DNA from: Paenibacillus sp. FSL R7-0204
Lineage (GTDB): Bacteria > Bacillota > Bacilli > Paenibacillales > Paenibacillaceae
Reading direction: 5' to 3'
DNA: 64,000 nt
Assembly: GCF_038002225.1 (NCBI RefSeq)
Contig: NZ_JBBOCA010000002.1
Coordinates: forward strand, 1 to 64,000
The notes below the pieces were generated by a model, which searched no databases, was not told the DNA's origin, and saw only the letters and a program-made list of their open reading frames with translations. Within the stretch, counting starts at the first letter, position 1. Each line of letters begins with the position of its first letter. The position numbers and the translations under genes were made by a program. Positions 27,939 to 36,411 of this stretch are shown here, piece by piece.

Positions 27939-28928
27939 GTGAAGCCAGAGATAAGTATTATTGTGCCTATCTACAACGTGGAATTGTACCTGAGGAAGTG
28001 TGTGGATTCGATATTGGCGCAGACCTTCCGCAGCTTTGAATTGATTCTGGTCAATGACGGATCACCCGATAAGTGCGGCGAGATATGCGAGTATTACAAG
28101 GAACTGGACCCCCGTGTCGTCGTCATTCACAAGCAGAACGGCGGATTGTCCGATGCCCGCAACTATGGAATTGATGTGGCAGAGGGCCGGTATATCGGGT
28201 TCGTCGACAGCGATGACTGGATTGAACCGGACATGTACGAAGCCCTGCACGGACTCATCACCGCCCACAATGCAGATATCGCTGTATGCGGCCATTGCGA
28301 GGTACAGGATGATGTCAAGCTGGAAAAATCCTTCACGCACCAGGTGCGTGTATACGATAATGCGCAAGCCGTTGACAAGCTGCTTGAGGATACCGAGATC
28401 CAGAACCTTGCCTGGGATAAGCTGTATAAGGCCGAGCTGTTCAGCCAGGTAAGATATCCGGTCGGCCGGTATTTCGAGGACATTTTTACCACCTATAAAT
28501 TATTCCTCCAGGCGAACAAGACCGTCTCGCTGGACTCACCCAAATACCTGTATCTGAAGCGAAGCGACAGCATCACCGGAGCGATGAACAACCGGAAATA
28601 TTACGACCGCTTCCGTGCGGCACTGGAGATCTACGAGACGATTCAGGATAAAAACTATCCGCTCGCCAAAGAAATCTCGTTATCCCGGACCGTAACCGAA
28701 GGCATTGAGCTGTGCAACTTCCAGCTGATTACCGGCGAGACTGCAGTGAACAAGGAATATCTGGCCGAGCTGGGCGGGTTCCTGAGCAAGCATACCTCCG
28801 CGATCCTGCGCAACCGCATCATCCGCCGGGAGATGAAGACCGCAGCCCTGCTTATTCTGACCAGCTCCACAGTATACAAAATGCTGTATTATTCCAAACT
28901 CCGTTTGAAGGGAAGTAATATGATATGA
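27939..28928 (+). CDS. Family 2 glycosyltransferase
   Basis: A 329-residue GT-A enzyme that adds a sugar to a growing surface polysaccharide. GTG 27939 is chosen because AAAGGAAG lies about 11 bases upstream; earlier in-frame GTGs at 27891 and 27927 add non-conserved residues. The nucleotide-sugar fold is clear: ISIIVPIYNVELYLRKC, LVNDGSPDKCGEIC, and GFVDSDDW with the metal-binding DxD-like aspartates. It overlaps the next gene by four bases (ATGA), so the two are translationally coupled. It resembles EpsH/EpsJ-type enzymes of exopolysaccharide clusters. Confidence 0.92.
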   Translation: MKPEISIIVPIYNVELYLRKCVDSILAQTFRSFELILVNDGSPDKCGEICEYYKELDPRVVVIHKQNGGLSDARNYGIDVAEGRYIGFVDSDDWIEPDMYEALHGLITAHNADIAVCGHCEVQDDVKLEKSFTHQVRVYDNAQAVDKLLEDTEIQNLAWDKLYKAELFSQVRYPVGRYFEDIFTTYKLFLQANKTVSLDSPKYLYLKRSDSITGAMNNRKYYDRFRAALEIYETIQDKNYPLAKEISLSRTVTEGIELCNFQLITGETAVNKEYLAELGGFLSKHTSAILRNRIIRREMKTAALLILTSSTVYKMLYYSKLRLKGSNMI

Positions 28929-30031
28929 GCCAAGCCCTTGAGAAGATCCTTCCGCTGTCTTTCCGCAATTATGTAAGCAATATTCCCGTCTATCAATATT
29001 ATAAGGGCTATCTGAGCTACCGGAATGCATATAAAGACAAGACGAAAGCCATTTACGTCGTCGGCTCCCCCGAGCATGACAATCTGGGCGATCACGCCAT
29101 CACTTATGCGCAGATGAATTTTTTGCGGAAAGCTTTTCCCGACTATACCCTGATTGAGATTGTCGCCAACCGGCTGATGCATAACATGAAGTGCCTGGAG
29201 GAATTCTGTTCCCCGGAGGATATCTTCGTGCTTCAGGGCGGGGGCAACTTCGGAATCGAGTATTTCCGCGAGGAAGAGGTGCGCCGCAAGATTATCTCTG
29301 AATTCCCAAATAACAAAATCATCGTCTTCCCGCAGACCATCTACTTCGGTGATACCGAGCTGGGGCGCGCGGAGTTCAAGAAAACACAGGACCTCTACGG
29401 TTCCCATAAGGACCTCACTCTGGTCGCCAGAGAAGCAACGTCGTACGAAATTATGAAAGCAGGTTTCAGAAACAACGCAGTGCTGTTAACGCCGGACATT
29501 GTCATGTCCCTGGATATCACTGACCCTCCCAAGGAGCGTCACGGTGCCCTTCTGTGTATTAGAGCCGATAAGGAAAGTATTTTCAGCGAGCAGGATAAAA
29601 AGGTCATTCAGGAGTACACCTCCAAGCACTACAGCACCACTACCTTCACGGATACCTGCATCCTCCGCCCTGTCTCGCTGGAAGACCGGGATCACGAGCT
29701 GAACACCTTATGGAACCAGTTCAAGGAGGCCGAGGTTGTGATTACGGACCGCCTGCACGGGATGATTTTTGCAGCGATTACGTCCACGCCTTGTATTGCG
29801 CTGGGGAATTACAATTATAAGGTCGTAGGCAGCTACGAATGGATCAAGCATCTGGGCTATGTGAAATTCACGAACGATGTGAAGCACATCCCGGCATTGC
29901 TGGAAGAACTGAAGACGATCCAGCGTCCCCGGTACAATAATGAATTCTCGTTCCAGCACTACAGCCAGATCATTGAATCCATGGCAAGCAGCAGCGCTAG
30001 AGAACCTGCTTCGTCTATCGTTACCGCTTAA
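28925..30031 (+). CDS. Polysaccharide pyruvyl transferase family protein
   Basis: A 368-residue protein of the PS_pyruv_trans family (EpsI/EpsO/CsaB relatives) that attaches pyruvate ketals to surface glycans. Recognisable blocks are NLGDHAITYAQMNFL, VLQGGGNFG, VFPQTIYFG, and the C-terminal VITDRLHGMIFAAITSTPC. ATG overlaps the glycosyltransferase stop. Pyruvylated polymers can anchor SLH proteins such as the one at the right edge, but this homologue looks closer to exopolysaccharide enzymes, so that link is speculative. Confidence 0.9.
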   Translation: MSQALEKILPLSFRNYVSNIPVYQYYKGYLSYRNAYKDKTKAIYVVGSPEHDNLGDHAITYAQMNFLRKAFPDYTLIEIVANRLMHNMKCLEEFCSPEDIFVLQGGGNFGIEYFREEEVRRKIISEFPNNKIIVFPQTIYFGDTELGRAEFKKTQDLYGSHKDLTLVAREATSYEIMKAGFRNNAVLLTPDIVMSLDITDPPKERHGALLCIRADKESIFSEQDKKVIQEYTSKHYSTTTFTDTCILRPVSLEDRDHELNTLWNQFKEAEVVITDRLHGMIFAAITSTPCIALGNYNYKVVGSYEWIKHLGYVKFTNDVKHIPALLEELKTIQRPRYNNEFSFQHYSQIIESMASSSAREPASSIVTA

Positions 30032-30075
30032 GATAAGCACAAGACACTCTCTGTAGCGAGGAAGCGATCCCACCC

Positions 30076-31590
30076 TTGAAAACAAATATAAAACTTGCTG
30101 CAATCATAACCTATGCTTCGGTCTTTCTGGGCGTCATTATCTCCCTGGGCTCGACGCCGTTCATTGTGTCGACCCTGGGGAAATCCGAATATGGATTATT
30201 CGCGCTGGTGAACTCCATCATCGCCTATATCGTCCTGCTGGATCTGGGCTTCGGCAGCGCGGTCATCCGCTTCAATGCGAAATACATCTCTGAGAATGAC
30301 TCCGCAGGCCAGCGCAATATTAACGGAATGTTCCTGCTGCTGTTCTCAGCCATCGGACTCCTCTCCTTACTTGCCAGTGTGATTCTGGTGTTCAATTTCG
30401 ATTCGATCTTCAGCAGCCTCGATGCAGCTGAGCTCGGCATTCTGAAGACCATATTCATCATTGCTGCCATCAATGTGGCTGTCTCGTTCCCGCTGAATAT
30501 CTTCAGCTCGATCATTACGGCCTATGAGCGGTTCGTCTATCTCAAAATCATCAACCTGATCCGCGTGGTCCTCTCTCCGGCCATGATGGTGCTGGTCCTG
30601 CTGTTCGACTTCAGATCGACAGGAATGGTTACCGTTGCGCTTGTGCTGAACCTGGCGATCGGCGTGATCAACGTGGTCTTTTGCCGCACCAAGCTGAATC
30701 TGAGGGTCCGGTTCCACGGCTTCGATACCAAGCTGTTCAAGGAGATCTTCAGCTATTCGTCCTATATCTTATTGTCGTCGATCGCCTTCCAGATCTATAC
30801 GAATGCTGATCCGCTGATCATCGGGATGTTCCTCGGGGCTACGCCCATCGCCATCTTCGCCATCGCCGCCCAGCTCAACACGTATATTCTCAACTTCTCC
30901 AATGTGCTGGCCAGCTTCTATCTGCCGAAGCTCACCAAGATGATCGTCAAGGGTGCAGATCAGGCGGCCTTAATGCTGGAGCTGGTCAAAATTGGCAGAA
31001 TACAGGCGCTGATCGTAGGCTACATCGTCTCGGGCTTCGTGTTATTCGGACAGAGCTTCATTCTGATCTGGCTCGGCCAGGATTACAAATATGCGTACAC
31101 GGTTGCGCTGATCATCATCATTCCCCAGATCACGTCAATTGTGCAATCGCTGTTCGCCACCATGCTGGAAGCGATGAATATGCACAGGGTGAAGGCCTTC
31201 ATCTATTTCTCTGTTGCTATTCTGAAGGTGGCCTTAACCTTCTGGTTCATCCGGATCTGGGGGATTACAGGCTGCGCCATTGCTACGGCTATCGGGATGA
31301 TCATCAATGTATGCCTGAATAATGTGTACTACAAGTATAAATTGAAGTTCGATATCCTTCACTTCTGGCTGCAGATCATCCGCGTCTTCATTCCGGTGGT
31401 GCTGCTGTCCGGTGCGTGCGGGTTCCTGCTTAGCTTCGTGAGCATCACTTCTTACGTGTACCTGGGCATGTATGTCATCCTGTACTCCCTCATCTATGTG
31501 CTTACCATGTGGCTGTTCGGACTGAACGGGGCAGAGAAGAAGATGGTGGCCGGACCGGTGAGAAAAATGGCTCTGCGGAGTCAGGCCTAG
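30076..31590 (+). CDS. Polysaccharide flippase (Wzx/EpsK-like, MOP superfamily)
   Basis: A 504-residue integral membrane protein with 12-14 predicted helices. The N-terminal pattern ITYASVFLGVIISLGSTPFI and LGKSEYGLFALVNSI is typical of O-antigen/exopolysaccharide flippases that move lipid-linked repeat units outward. The start is TTG 30076 with a weak ribosome site, 44 bases after the pyruvyl transferase, so it probably depends on upstream translation. No polymerase (Wzy) or chain-length gene is present, so the cassette is incomplete or works with genes elsewhere. Confidence 0.9.
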   Translation: MKTNIKLAAIITYASVFLGVIISLGSTPFIVSTLGKSEYGLFALVNSIIAYIVLLDLGFGSAVIRFNAKYISENDSAGQRNINGMFLLLFSAIGLLSLLASVILVFNFDSIFSSLDAAELGILKTIFIIAAINVAVSFPLNIFSSIITAYERFVYLKIINLIRVVLSPAMMVLVLLFDFRSTGMVTVALVLNLAIGVINVVFCRTKLNLRVRFHGFDTKLFKEIFSYSSYILLSSIAFQIYTNADPLIIGMFLGATPIAIFAIAAQLNTYILNFSNVLASFYLPKLTKMIVKGADQAALMLELVKIGRIQALIVGYIVSGFVLFGQSFILIWLGQDYKYAYTVALIIIIPQITSIVQSLFATMLEAMNMHRVKAFIYFSVAILKVALTFWFIRIWGITGCAIATAIGMIINVCLNNVYYKYKLKFDILHFWLQIIRVFIPVVLLSGACGFLLSFVSITSYVYLGMYVILYSLIYVLTMWLFGLNGAEKKMVAGPVRKMALRSQA

Positions 31591-31712
31591 TCTGCATCCT
31601 CCAAGAAGAAAGATAAGGAATTTTTGTTGCGCGATGCATATAAATTCTTATCTTTGAACCCAGGCGCTGCCTTTCGCTGTTCCTGCTTCCACCTGAACTG
31701 CAATCAGCAAAC

Positions 31713-31738
31713 AGCCTCTGCGGACTTCCGCAGAGGCT
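31713..31738. terminator. Terminator of the polysaccharide cassette (bidirectional)
   Basis: A perfect 12-bp inverted repeat, AGCCTCTGCGGA/TCCGCAGAGGCT, with short A- and T-rich flanks between converging genes. Confidence 0.85.
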
Positions 31739-31757
31739 TGTTACCTGTCTAACAGAG

Positions 31758-32849
31758 TCAGAGCAGCTTCAGCCGCTCATCCAGCAGCCGGAATGCTTCC
31801 CTCAGAGCCGTCTTGGAGACGCCGCCGTAGACATCGCCTATGTTCAGCTCATAGTAACAGGCGGTCTCTCCGGTTGGCTTGAGCCGTGGTGTCAGGCCAA
31901 TGCCGGTCTCGTTATAGATCCCAATCAATACGGGGGCGAGTTGCTCCTGCGGCAGCGCGAAATGAATATGGAACATATTCGAGACCGGAACCTCCGGCAG
32001 TGTAGATACTTTATGGCAGCTGTTGAATAAGGCCGCCAGCTCCTTGGCCTGCTCATAGTATTCTGGCATCCTGCTAATTCGCTGCCGGTAATAATACCGG
32101 GCCGGGACAATATAGGGATAGAGACTGATCAGGTCACCGCCGTGGCGGCGTTTCCAGATCTTCGACTCCTCTGTGAAGTCCCGGCTCCCGGCTAAGATCG
32201 CTCCGGCAATCCCGCCAATGCCCTTGTACAGGGAGACATACACGCTATCGAACAGCGCGCAGACCTCGGCCGCCGTCTTGCCGTAGTAAGGCAGCACCTC
32301 GAACAGCCGCGCCCCGTCCAGATGGAGCTTGATTCCCTGCTCCCGGCAATACGCCGATATCGCTTCCAGTTCCGTATACTCCGGCAGCTGTCCGCCGATC
32401 TCCCGCTGCGGCAGCTCCAGCAGCAGACAGGCGATCCCCGGACCCATCCCCTTCACATCCCCGAGGGTAATCAGCCGGTCTGCACTGCCCAGCAGCAGCG
32501 GCTCCAGATGATGCAGCTCCTTCAGGCCGTCCTGCTCATGAATCTCCAGATGGCATAGCGGGTGATAAGCGACCCTTTTGCTGCCTTCACGGTCACTCCA
32601 GATCCGCAGGGCAATCTGCTGGGCCATCGTGCCGCTGGGGAAGAACACGCTGCAGTCTTTGCCCAGCACCTCTGCCATCTCCGCCTGGAACTCCTCAATC
32701 ACCGTCCCTGTCCCGTACAAGTCCGCAGCGAGGGTAGCCTCTACACTGGCCAGCGCTTTTTTGAGTACCGCTGCATCCCGTCTGCCATGTCCTGCAAGCT
32801 GCACCTGCGTCCTGCCGAACGCCTCCATTAAAGCATTCTCCTCGTTCAT
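31758..32849 (-). CDS. Threonine aldolase family (beta-eliminating lyase-like) PLP enzyme
   Basis: A 363-residue fold-type-I PLP enzyme. Recognisable features are FFPSGTMAQQIAL, the conserved LHLDGARLFE with its aspartate for the cofactor ring, and YVSLYKGIGG with the Schiff-base lysine. Relatives split L-threonine or L-allo-threonine to glycine and acetaldehyde. The active-site spacing differs from textbook LtaE, so the exact amino acid is uncertain. It is preceded by AGAAGGGGG and is a single-gene unit. Confidence 0.85.
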   Translation of the reverse strand: MNEENALMEAFGRTQVQLAGHGRRDAAVLKKALASVEATLAADLYGTGTVIEEFQAEMAEVLGKDCSVFFPSGTMAQQIALRIWSDREGSKRVAYHPLCHLEIHEQDGLKELHHLEPLLLGSADRLITLGDVKGMGPGIACLLLELPQREIGGQLPEYTELEAISAYCREQGIKLHLDGARLFEVLPYYGKTAAEVCALFDSVYVSLYKGIGGIAGAILAGSRDFTEESKIWKRRHGGDLISLYPYIVPARYYYRQRISRMPEYYEQAKELAALFNSCHKVSTLPEVPVSNMFHIHFALPQEQLAPVLIGIYNETGIGLTPRLKPTGETACYYELNIGDVYGGVSKTALREAFRLLDERLKLL

Positions 32850-33044
32850 TTTGTTATCCCAGCCCCCTTCTCCGTAGCATCCGAACTGAATGAATCCTTG
32901 AAATTATATCATTCCCCTACAAAATAACCGAATGTTTTGAATATTCACATGATATTCCTCTCCAGCAAGGTGAAATAAGTTGACCGCTGTGCTACAATAT
33001 TGGAATTGCAAAGGCAATTGCTTAGGGAGGTTTATAAATTCACC

Positions 33045-33674
33045 ATGCTTATTATTGGTATCGCCGGCGGGACCGGCTCCGGCAAGACAACGGTAGCGCG
33101 CTCCGTGATTGACCGTCTTGGCTCTGACAAAGTAACATTCATATCCCAGGATAACTACTATAAAGACCATTCTTACCTCAACATGGCTGAACGCGGTGCA
33201 ATTAACTATGACCACCCGCTGGCCTTTGACACGGAACTGCTGATCGAGCATCTGGATTGTCTCAAAGCGGGACAAGCCGCCTTCGCTCCCGTGTATGACT
33301 TCACGGTTCATGCCCGTTCAACCGAGAAGACTGTGGAGCTTGCCCCGAATAATATCGTCATTCTAGAAGGACTGCATGTGCTGTCCGATGAGAAGCTGCG
33401 CGAGCAGCTCAACATCAAGGTGTTCGTGGACACCGATCCCGATGTGCGCATTCTGCGCCGGGTGCTGCGGGATATCGAGGAACGCGGGCGAACCATCCGT
33501 TCAATTCATACGCAATACCTCACCACGGTGAAGCCGATGCACGAGGCTTTCATCGAGCCCTCCAAGAAATACGCCGACCTGATCATCCCGGAAGGCGGAC
33601 AGAATCAGGTCGGAATCGAGCTGCTGTCGGTACTGACCGAGAAGTATCTGTCCGGCGATCATCAGTGGAACTGA
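33045..33674 (+). CDS. udk: Uridine kinase
   Basis: A 209-residue enzyme phosphorylating uridine and cytidine in pyrimidine salvage. ATG 33045 gives the canonical start MLIIGIAGGTGSGKTT with the P-loop at residues 8-15. FISQDNYYKDHS, NYDHPLAFD, YDFTVHARS and ILEGLHVL are the standard family blocks. The AGGGAGG site lies 14 bases upstream, slightly far, but no other start is available. Length matches the family. A terminator follows. Confidence 0.96.
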   Translation: MLIIGIAGGTGSGKTTVARSVIDRLGSDKVTFISQDNYYKDHSYLNMAERGAINYDHPLAFDTELLIEHLDCLKAGQAAFAPVYDFTVHARSTEKTVELAPNNIVILEGLHVLSDEKLREQLNIKVFVDTDPDVRILRRVLRDIEERGRTIRSIHTQYLTTVKPMHEAFIEPSKKYADLIIPEGGQNQVGIELLSVLTEKYLSGDHQWN

Positions 33675-33708
33675 ATTAAGCTGCGCACCAGCTGTTAGGG
33701 GTGCAAGG

Positions 33709-33738
33709 ACCGTCCGGCAATGCCGGACGGTTTTTTGT
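33709..33738 (+). terminator. Rho-independent terminator of udk
   Basis: ACCGTCCGGCA/TGCCGGACGGT stem followed by TTTTTTG. Confidence 0.95.
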
Positions 33739-33755
33739 TGTTCCGGGGAGTATAA

Positions 33756-34236
33756 TGTAATCGGAAAACCGATTACATTGGGCAGCGCGAGGGCTGACGG
33801 GCTGATTGTAATCGGTTTTCCGATTACATCGGGCAGCGCGAGGGCTGACGGGCTGATTGTAATCGGAAAACCGATTACATTGGGTGGCGCGAGGGCTACC
33901 GGGACGATTGTAATCGGAAAACCGATTACATCGGGCAGCGCGAGGGCTGACGGGCTGATTGTAATCGGAAAACCGATTACATTGGGTGGCGCGATGGCTG
34001 ACGGGGCGATTGTCGTCGGAAAACCGATTACACCGGGCAGCGCGAGGGCTGCCAGGCTGATTGTAATCGGAAAACCGATTATATTGGGTGGCGCGAGGGC
34101 TACCGGGACGATTGTAATCGGAAAACCGATTACATCGGGCAGCTCGAGGGCTTCCAGGCTGATTGTAATCGGAAAACCGATTACATTGGGCGGCGCGAGG
34201 GCTGCCAGGCTGATTGTAATCGGAAAACCGATTACA
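33756..34236. repeat. Tandem array of ten palindromes with a 51-bp period
   Basis: The core GTAATCGG-AAAA-CCGATTAC, flanked by T and A, starts at 33756, 33807, 33858, 33909, 33960, 34011, 34062, 34113, 34164 and 34215, exactly 51 bp apart. Copy 2 has TTTT in place of AAAA and is the exact reverse complement of the consensus. Copies 6 and 7 carry point changes. The nine 29-bp spacers are also similar (T-YGGG-CAG or TGG-CGCGAGGGCT...GAT); spacers 2 and 4 are identical, as are 3 and 7, hinting at a duplicated four-unit block. Because 51 is a multiple of three, several frames stay open through it, but nothing suggests coding. A related two-copy array lies at 44419 and a solitary copy at 15015. 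Confidence 0.95.
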
Positions 34237-34485
34237 TTGGGCGGCGCGTTGACTGACAGGCACTTTGTATGCAAATCTGTCGCCCGAAGGTGAGCTGATC
34301 CAAAAATCGCGCTCATAAGTCACATAACCTGACACAAAATTCTTATTAACACTAGAATTTTCATCATTTTCAGCAAACTAATTCATTCACTTGTTATATT
34401 TTCTGACTGATAGCGCTTTATCCCCTAAATAAAGGGTTGATTATTTCCGTTTCATCCACTATGATTAGGGAAACAGACAGCATTA

Positions 34486-34505
34486 AAGTTAAAGCGATTT
34501 AACTT
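34486..34505. promoter_or_regulatory. Upstream LacI-type operator
   Basis: AAGTTAAAGCGATTTAACTT is a palindrome with 8-bp arms around GCGA. It resembles the second operator at 34558 and lies 73 bp centre to centre from it, about seven helical turns, suited to repression by looping. Confidence 0.7.
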
Positions 34506-34548
34506 ATGATTTTGTTTTACCTACTTATATTGCATATTTCGATTTTTA

Positions 34549-34579
34549 TTTACTGCTAAAGTTAAAGCGCTTATACTTT
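34549..34579 (+). promoter_or_regulatory. Operon promoter overlapped by a second LacI-type operator
   Basis: TTTACT at 34549 and TATACT at 34572 are 17 bp apart. The operator (AAAGTTAAAGC at 34558-34568 paired with GCTTATACTTT) covers the spacer and -10. The LacI regulator encoded in this operon is the likely ligand-responsive repressor. Confidence 0.65.
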
Positions 34580-34597
34580 ATAGGAAGAAAGGCTGGT

Positions 34598-35497
34598 GTG
34601 TTCGTGATTAAGAGTGAGAGCCGGCGGCAGACATTCTACATGTATCTGTTCATTTCCCCCTGGCTGGTCGGCTTCCTGATCTTCGCCCTGTACCCGATCC
34701 TGTCATCGCTGTATTACAGCTTCACCGACTATGACATCATTCATCCGCCCCAATTCATCGGCCTCGCTAACTACACGGAGATGTTCCACAATGAGCTATT
34801 CTGGCGTTCCGTGAAGGTCACCCTGAGATATACCTTCATCAGCGTTCCGGTACAGCTGCTGCTTGGCCTGGGATTCGCCCTGCTGCTGCATCAGACTCTT
34901 CCCTGGCGCGGCTTCTTCCGGACAGCGATGTATTTCCCCAGCATGGTCTCGGGCGTGGCCATGTCGCTCCTCTGGTACTGGATCTTTAATCCGCAGATCG
35001 GCCTCTTCAATTATATGCTCTCCTGGTTCGGCATTCAGGGCCCGGCCTGGCTGATGAACCCCGATACAGCGCTGTATGCCCTAATTATCATGTCTCTCTG
35101 GACAGCAGGCTCGGGCATGATCCTCTTCCTTGCCGGTCTGCAGGGCGTCCCGGCCAGCCTGATCGAAGCTGCCAATCTGGACGGCGCAGGACGCTTCCGC
35201 ATTTTCCTGAATATTACGCTGCCAATGATCTCGCCTGTCCTGCTGTTCCAGCTGATTATGGGTCTGATCGACTCCTTCCAGGTGTTCACGCAAGCCTTCG
35301 TCATGACGCAGGGCGGCCCCAACTACTCTACCTGGTTCTACGTCTACAATCTGTATACCAGTGCCTTCAAGGAATACCGCGCCGGATACTCCTCCGCGCT
35401 TGCCTGGGTCCTGCTGATTGTCGTCATGCTGTTCACGGCGGTCATTATGAGGCTGTCGCGCCGTTATGTCCATTATGAAGGAGGCAGCCGCCGATGA
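34598..35497 (+). CDS. Sugar ABC transporter permease (UgpA type)
   Basis: A 299-residue six-helix permease. A GTG start at 34598 follows AAAGG; a second GTG at 34604 is an alternative. The EAA loop reads SLIEAANLDGAGRFRIFLNI with TLPMISP. It is the first gene of a six-gene operon under LacI control and overlaps the next permease by four bases (ATGA). It imports a sugar, probably a disaccharide given the GH4 enzyme at the operon end. No ATPase gene is present. Confidence 0.93.
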   Translation: MFVIKSESRRQTFYMYLFISPWLVGFLIFALYPILSSLYYSFTDYDIIHPPQFIGLANYTEMFHNELFWRSVKVTLRYTFISVPVQLLLGLGFALLLHQTLPWRGFFRTAMYFPSMVSGVAMSLLWYWIFNPQIGLFNYMLSWFGIQGPAWLMNPDTALYALIIMSLWTAGSGMILFLAGLQGVPASLIEAANLDGAGRFRIFLNITLPMISPVLLFQLIMGLIDSFQVFTQAFVMTQGGPNYSTWFYVYNLYTSAFKEYRAGYSSALAWVLLIVVMLFTAVIMRLSRRYVHYEGGSRR

Positions 35498-36372
35498 GTA
35501 CCGTTAAGGCCACCCGCCCGCTTGGCCCGCCCTCCCGGCTGCGCCGGAGATTCAAGCCTGTTAAGCTTGCCAGCTTCATCACGCTGCTCCTTACAACATT
35601 CCTCATGCTGCTGCCGCTGTTCTTCATGGTCTCCACCTCGCTGAAGTCGAAACGGGAGATGCTGAAGTTCCCGCCGACCTTTCTGCCGGAGAGCTGGGCC
35701 TGGAGCAATTATACCGATATTTTCGAGACGCTCCAGTTCGGCACCATGTACAAGAACAGCCTGATTATCGCCGGCCTCTCCGTGCTGGGCACCCTGCTCT
35801 CTTCGGCGCTGGTCGCTTACGGGTTCGCCAGATACCGGGGACGCGGCAACAACTTCTGGTTCATCCTGCTGCTGAGCACGATGATGCTGCCTTATCCGGC
35901 TATTATGATTCCGCAGTTCGTGCTCTTCTCCAAAATGCAGTGGATCGACACCTTCCTGCCGCTGATTGTGCCTGCCTTCTTCGGCTCGGCGTATAACATC
36001 TTCCTGCTGCGGCAGTTCTTCTCCACGCTGCCTGAGGAACTGTTCGACGCGGGACGCATGGACGGCTGCGGCGAGCTGAGGATGTGGCGGACGATCGCGC
36101 TGCCGTTGTCGGCGCCGGCGCTGGCAACGGTTGCGATCTTTGCTTTTATCTATAGCTGGAATGATCTGTTGACCCCTGTACTCTATCTAAGCTCATCGGA
36201 CAAATTCACGCTTCCGGTCGGGATGGCCTCCCTCACCTCATCACGCTTCCGCATTCCGCCTTGGCATCTGCTGATGGTCGCCTCCGTCCTGGCTATGGTT
36301 CCAATCGTCACCCTGTTCGCCATCGCCCAGAAGCAGTTCGTCGAAGGCATCGTACTGACGGGCATCAAATAA
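35494..36372 (+). CDS. Sugar ABC transporter permease (UgpE type)
   Basis: A 292-residue membrane permease, partner of the gene it overlaps. It has a basic cytoplasmic N-terminus (about 25 residues), then LLPLFFMVSTSLKSKREML. Its EAA loop is slightly unusual (ELFDAGRMDGCGELRMWRTI, with Asp for the usual Glu), ending ALPLSAP. The C-terminus AQKQFVEGIVLTGIK is the family standard. The binding protein follows after 39 bases. Confidence 0.93.
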   Translation: MSTVKATRPLGPPSRLRRRFKPVKLASFITLLLTTFLMLLPLFFMVSTSLKSKREMLKFPPTFLPESWAWSNYTDIFETLQFGTMYKNSLIIAGLSVLGTLLSSALVAYGFARYRGRGNNFWFILLLSTMMLPYPAIMIPQFVLFSKMQWIDTFLPLIVPAFFGSAYNIFLLRQFFSTLPEELFDAGRMDGCGELRMWRTIALPLSAPALATVAIFAFIYSWNDLLTPVLYLSSSDKFTLPVGMASLTSSRFRIPPWHLLMVASVLAMVPIVTLFAIAQKQFVEGIVLTGIK

Positions 36373-36411
36373 TCTTGTCCACAACATTTGAAACCATGGA
36401 GGGATTGAACA

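Noticed and set aside
33756..33777. Palindrome as a CcpA cre site
   Set aside because: The core GTAATCGG-AAAA-CCGATTAC does not fit the cre consensus spacing and symmetry.
33756..34236. CRISPR array
   Set aside because: Spacers are near-identical to each other, 29-bp spacers and 22-bp units repeat together, and no cas gene is present.
33501..34335. Three long ORFs with 17-residue repeats through the palindrome array
   Set aside because: A 51-bp period keeps every frame open. Changes between copies alter residues in all frames alike, and the inverted copy swaps residues, so selection appears to be on DNA.
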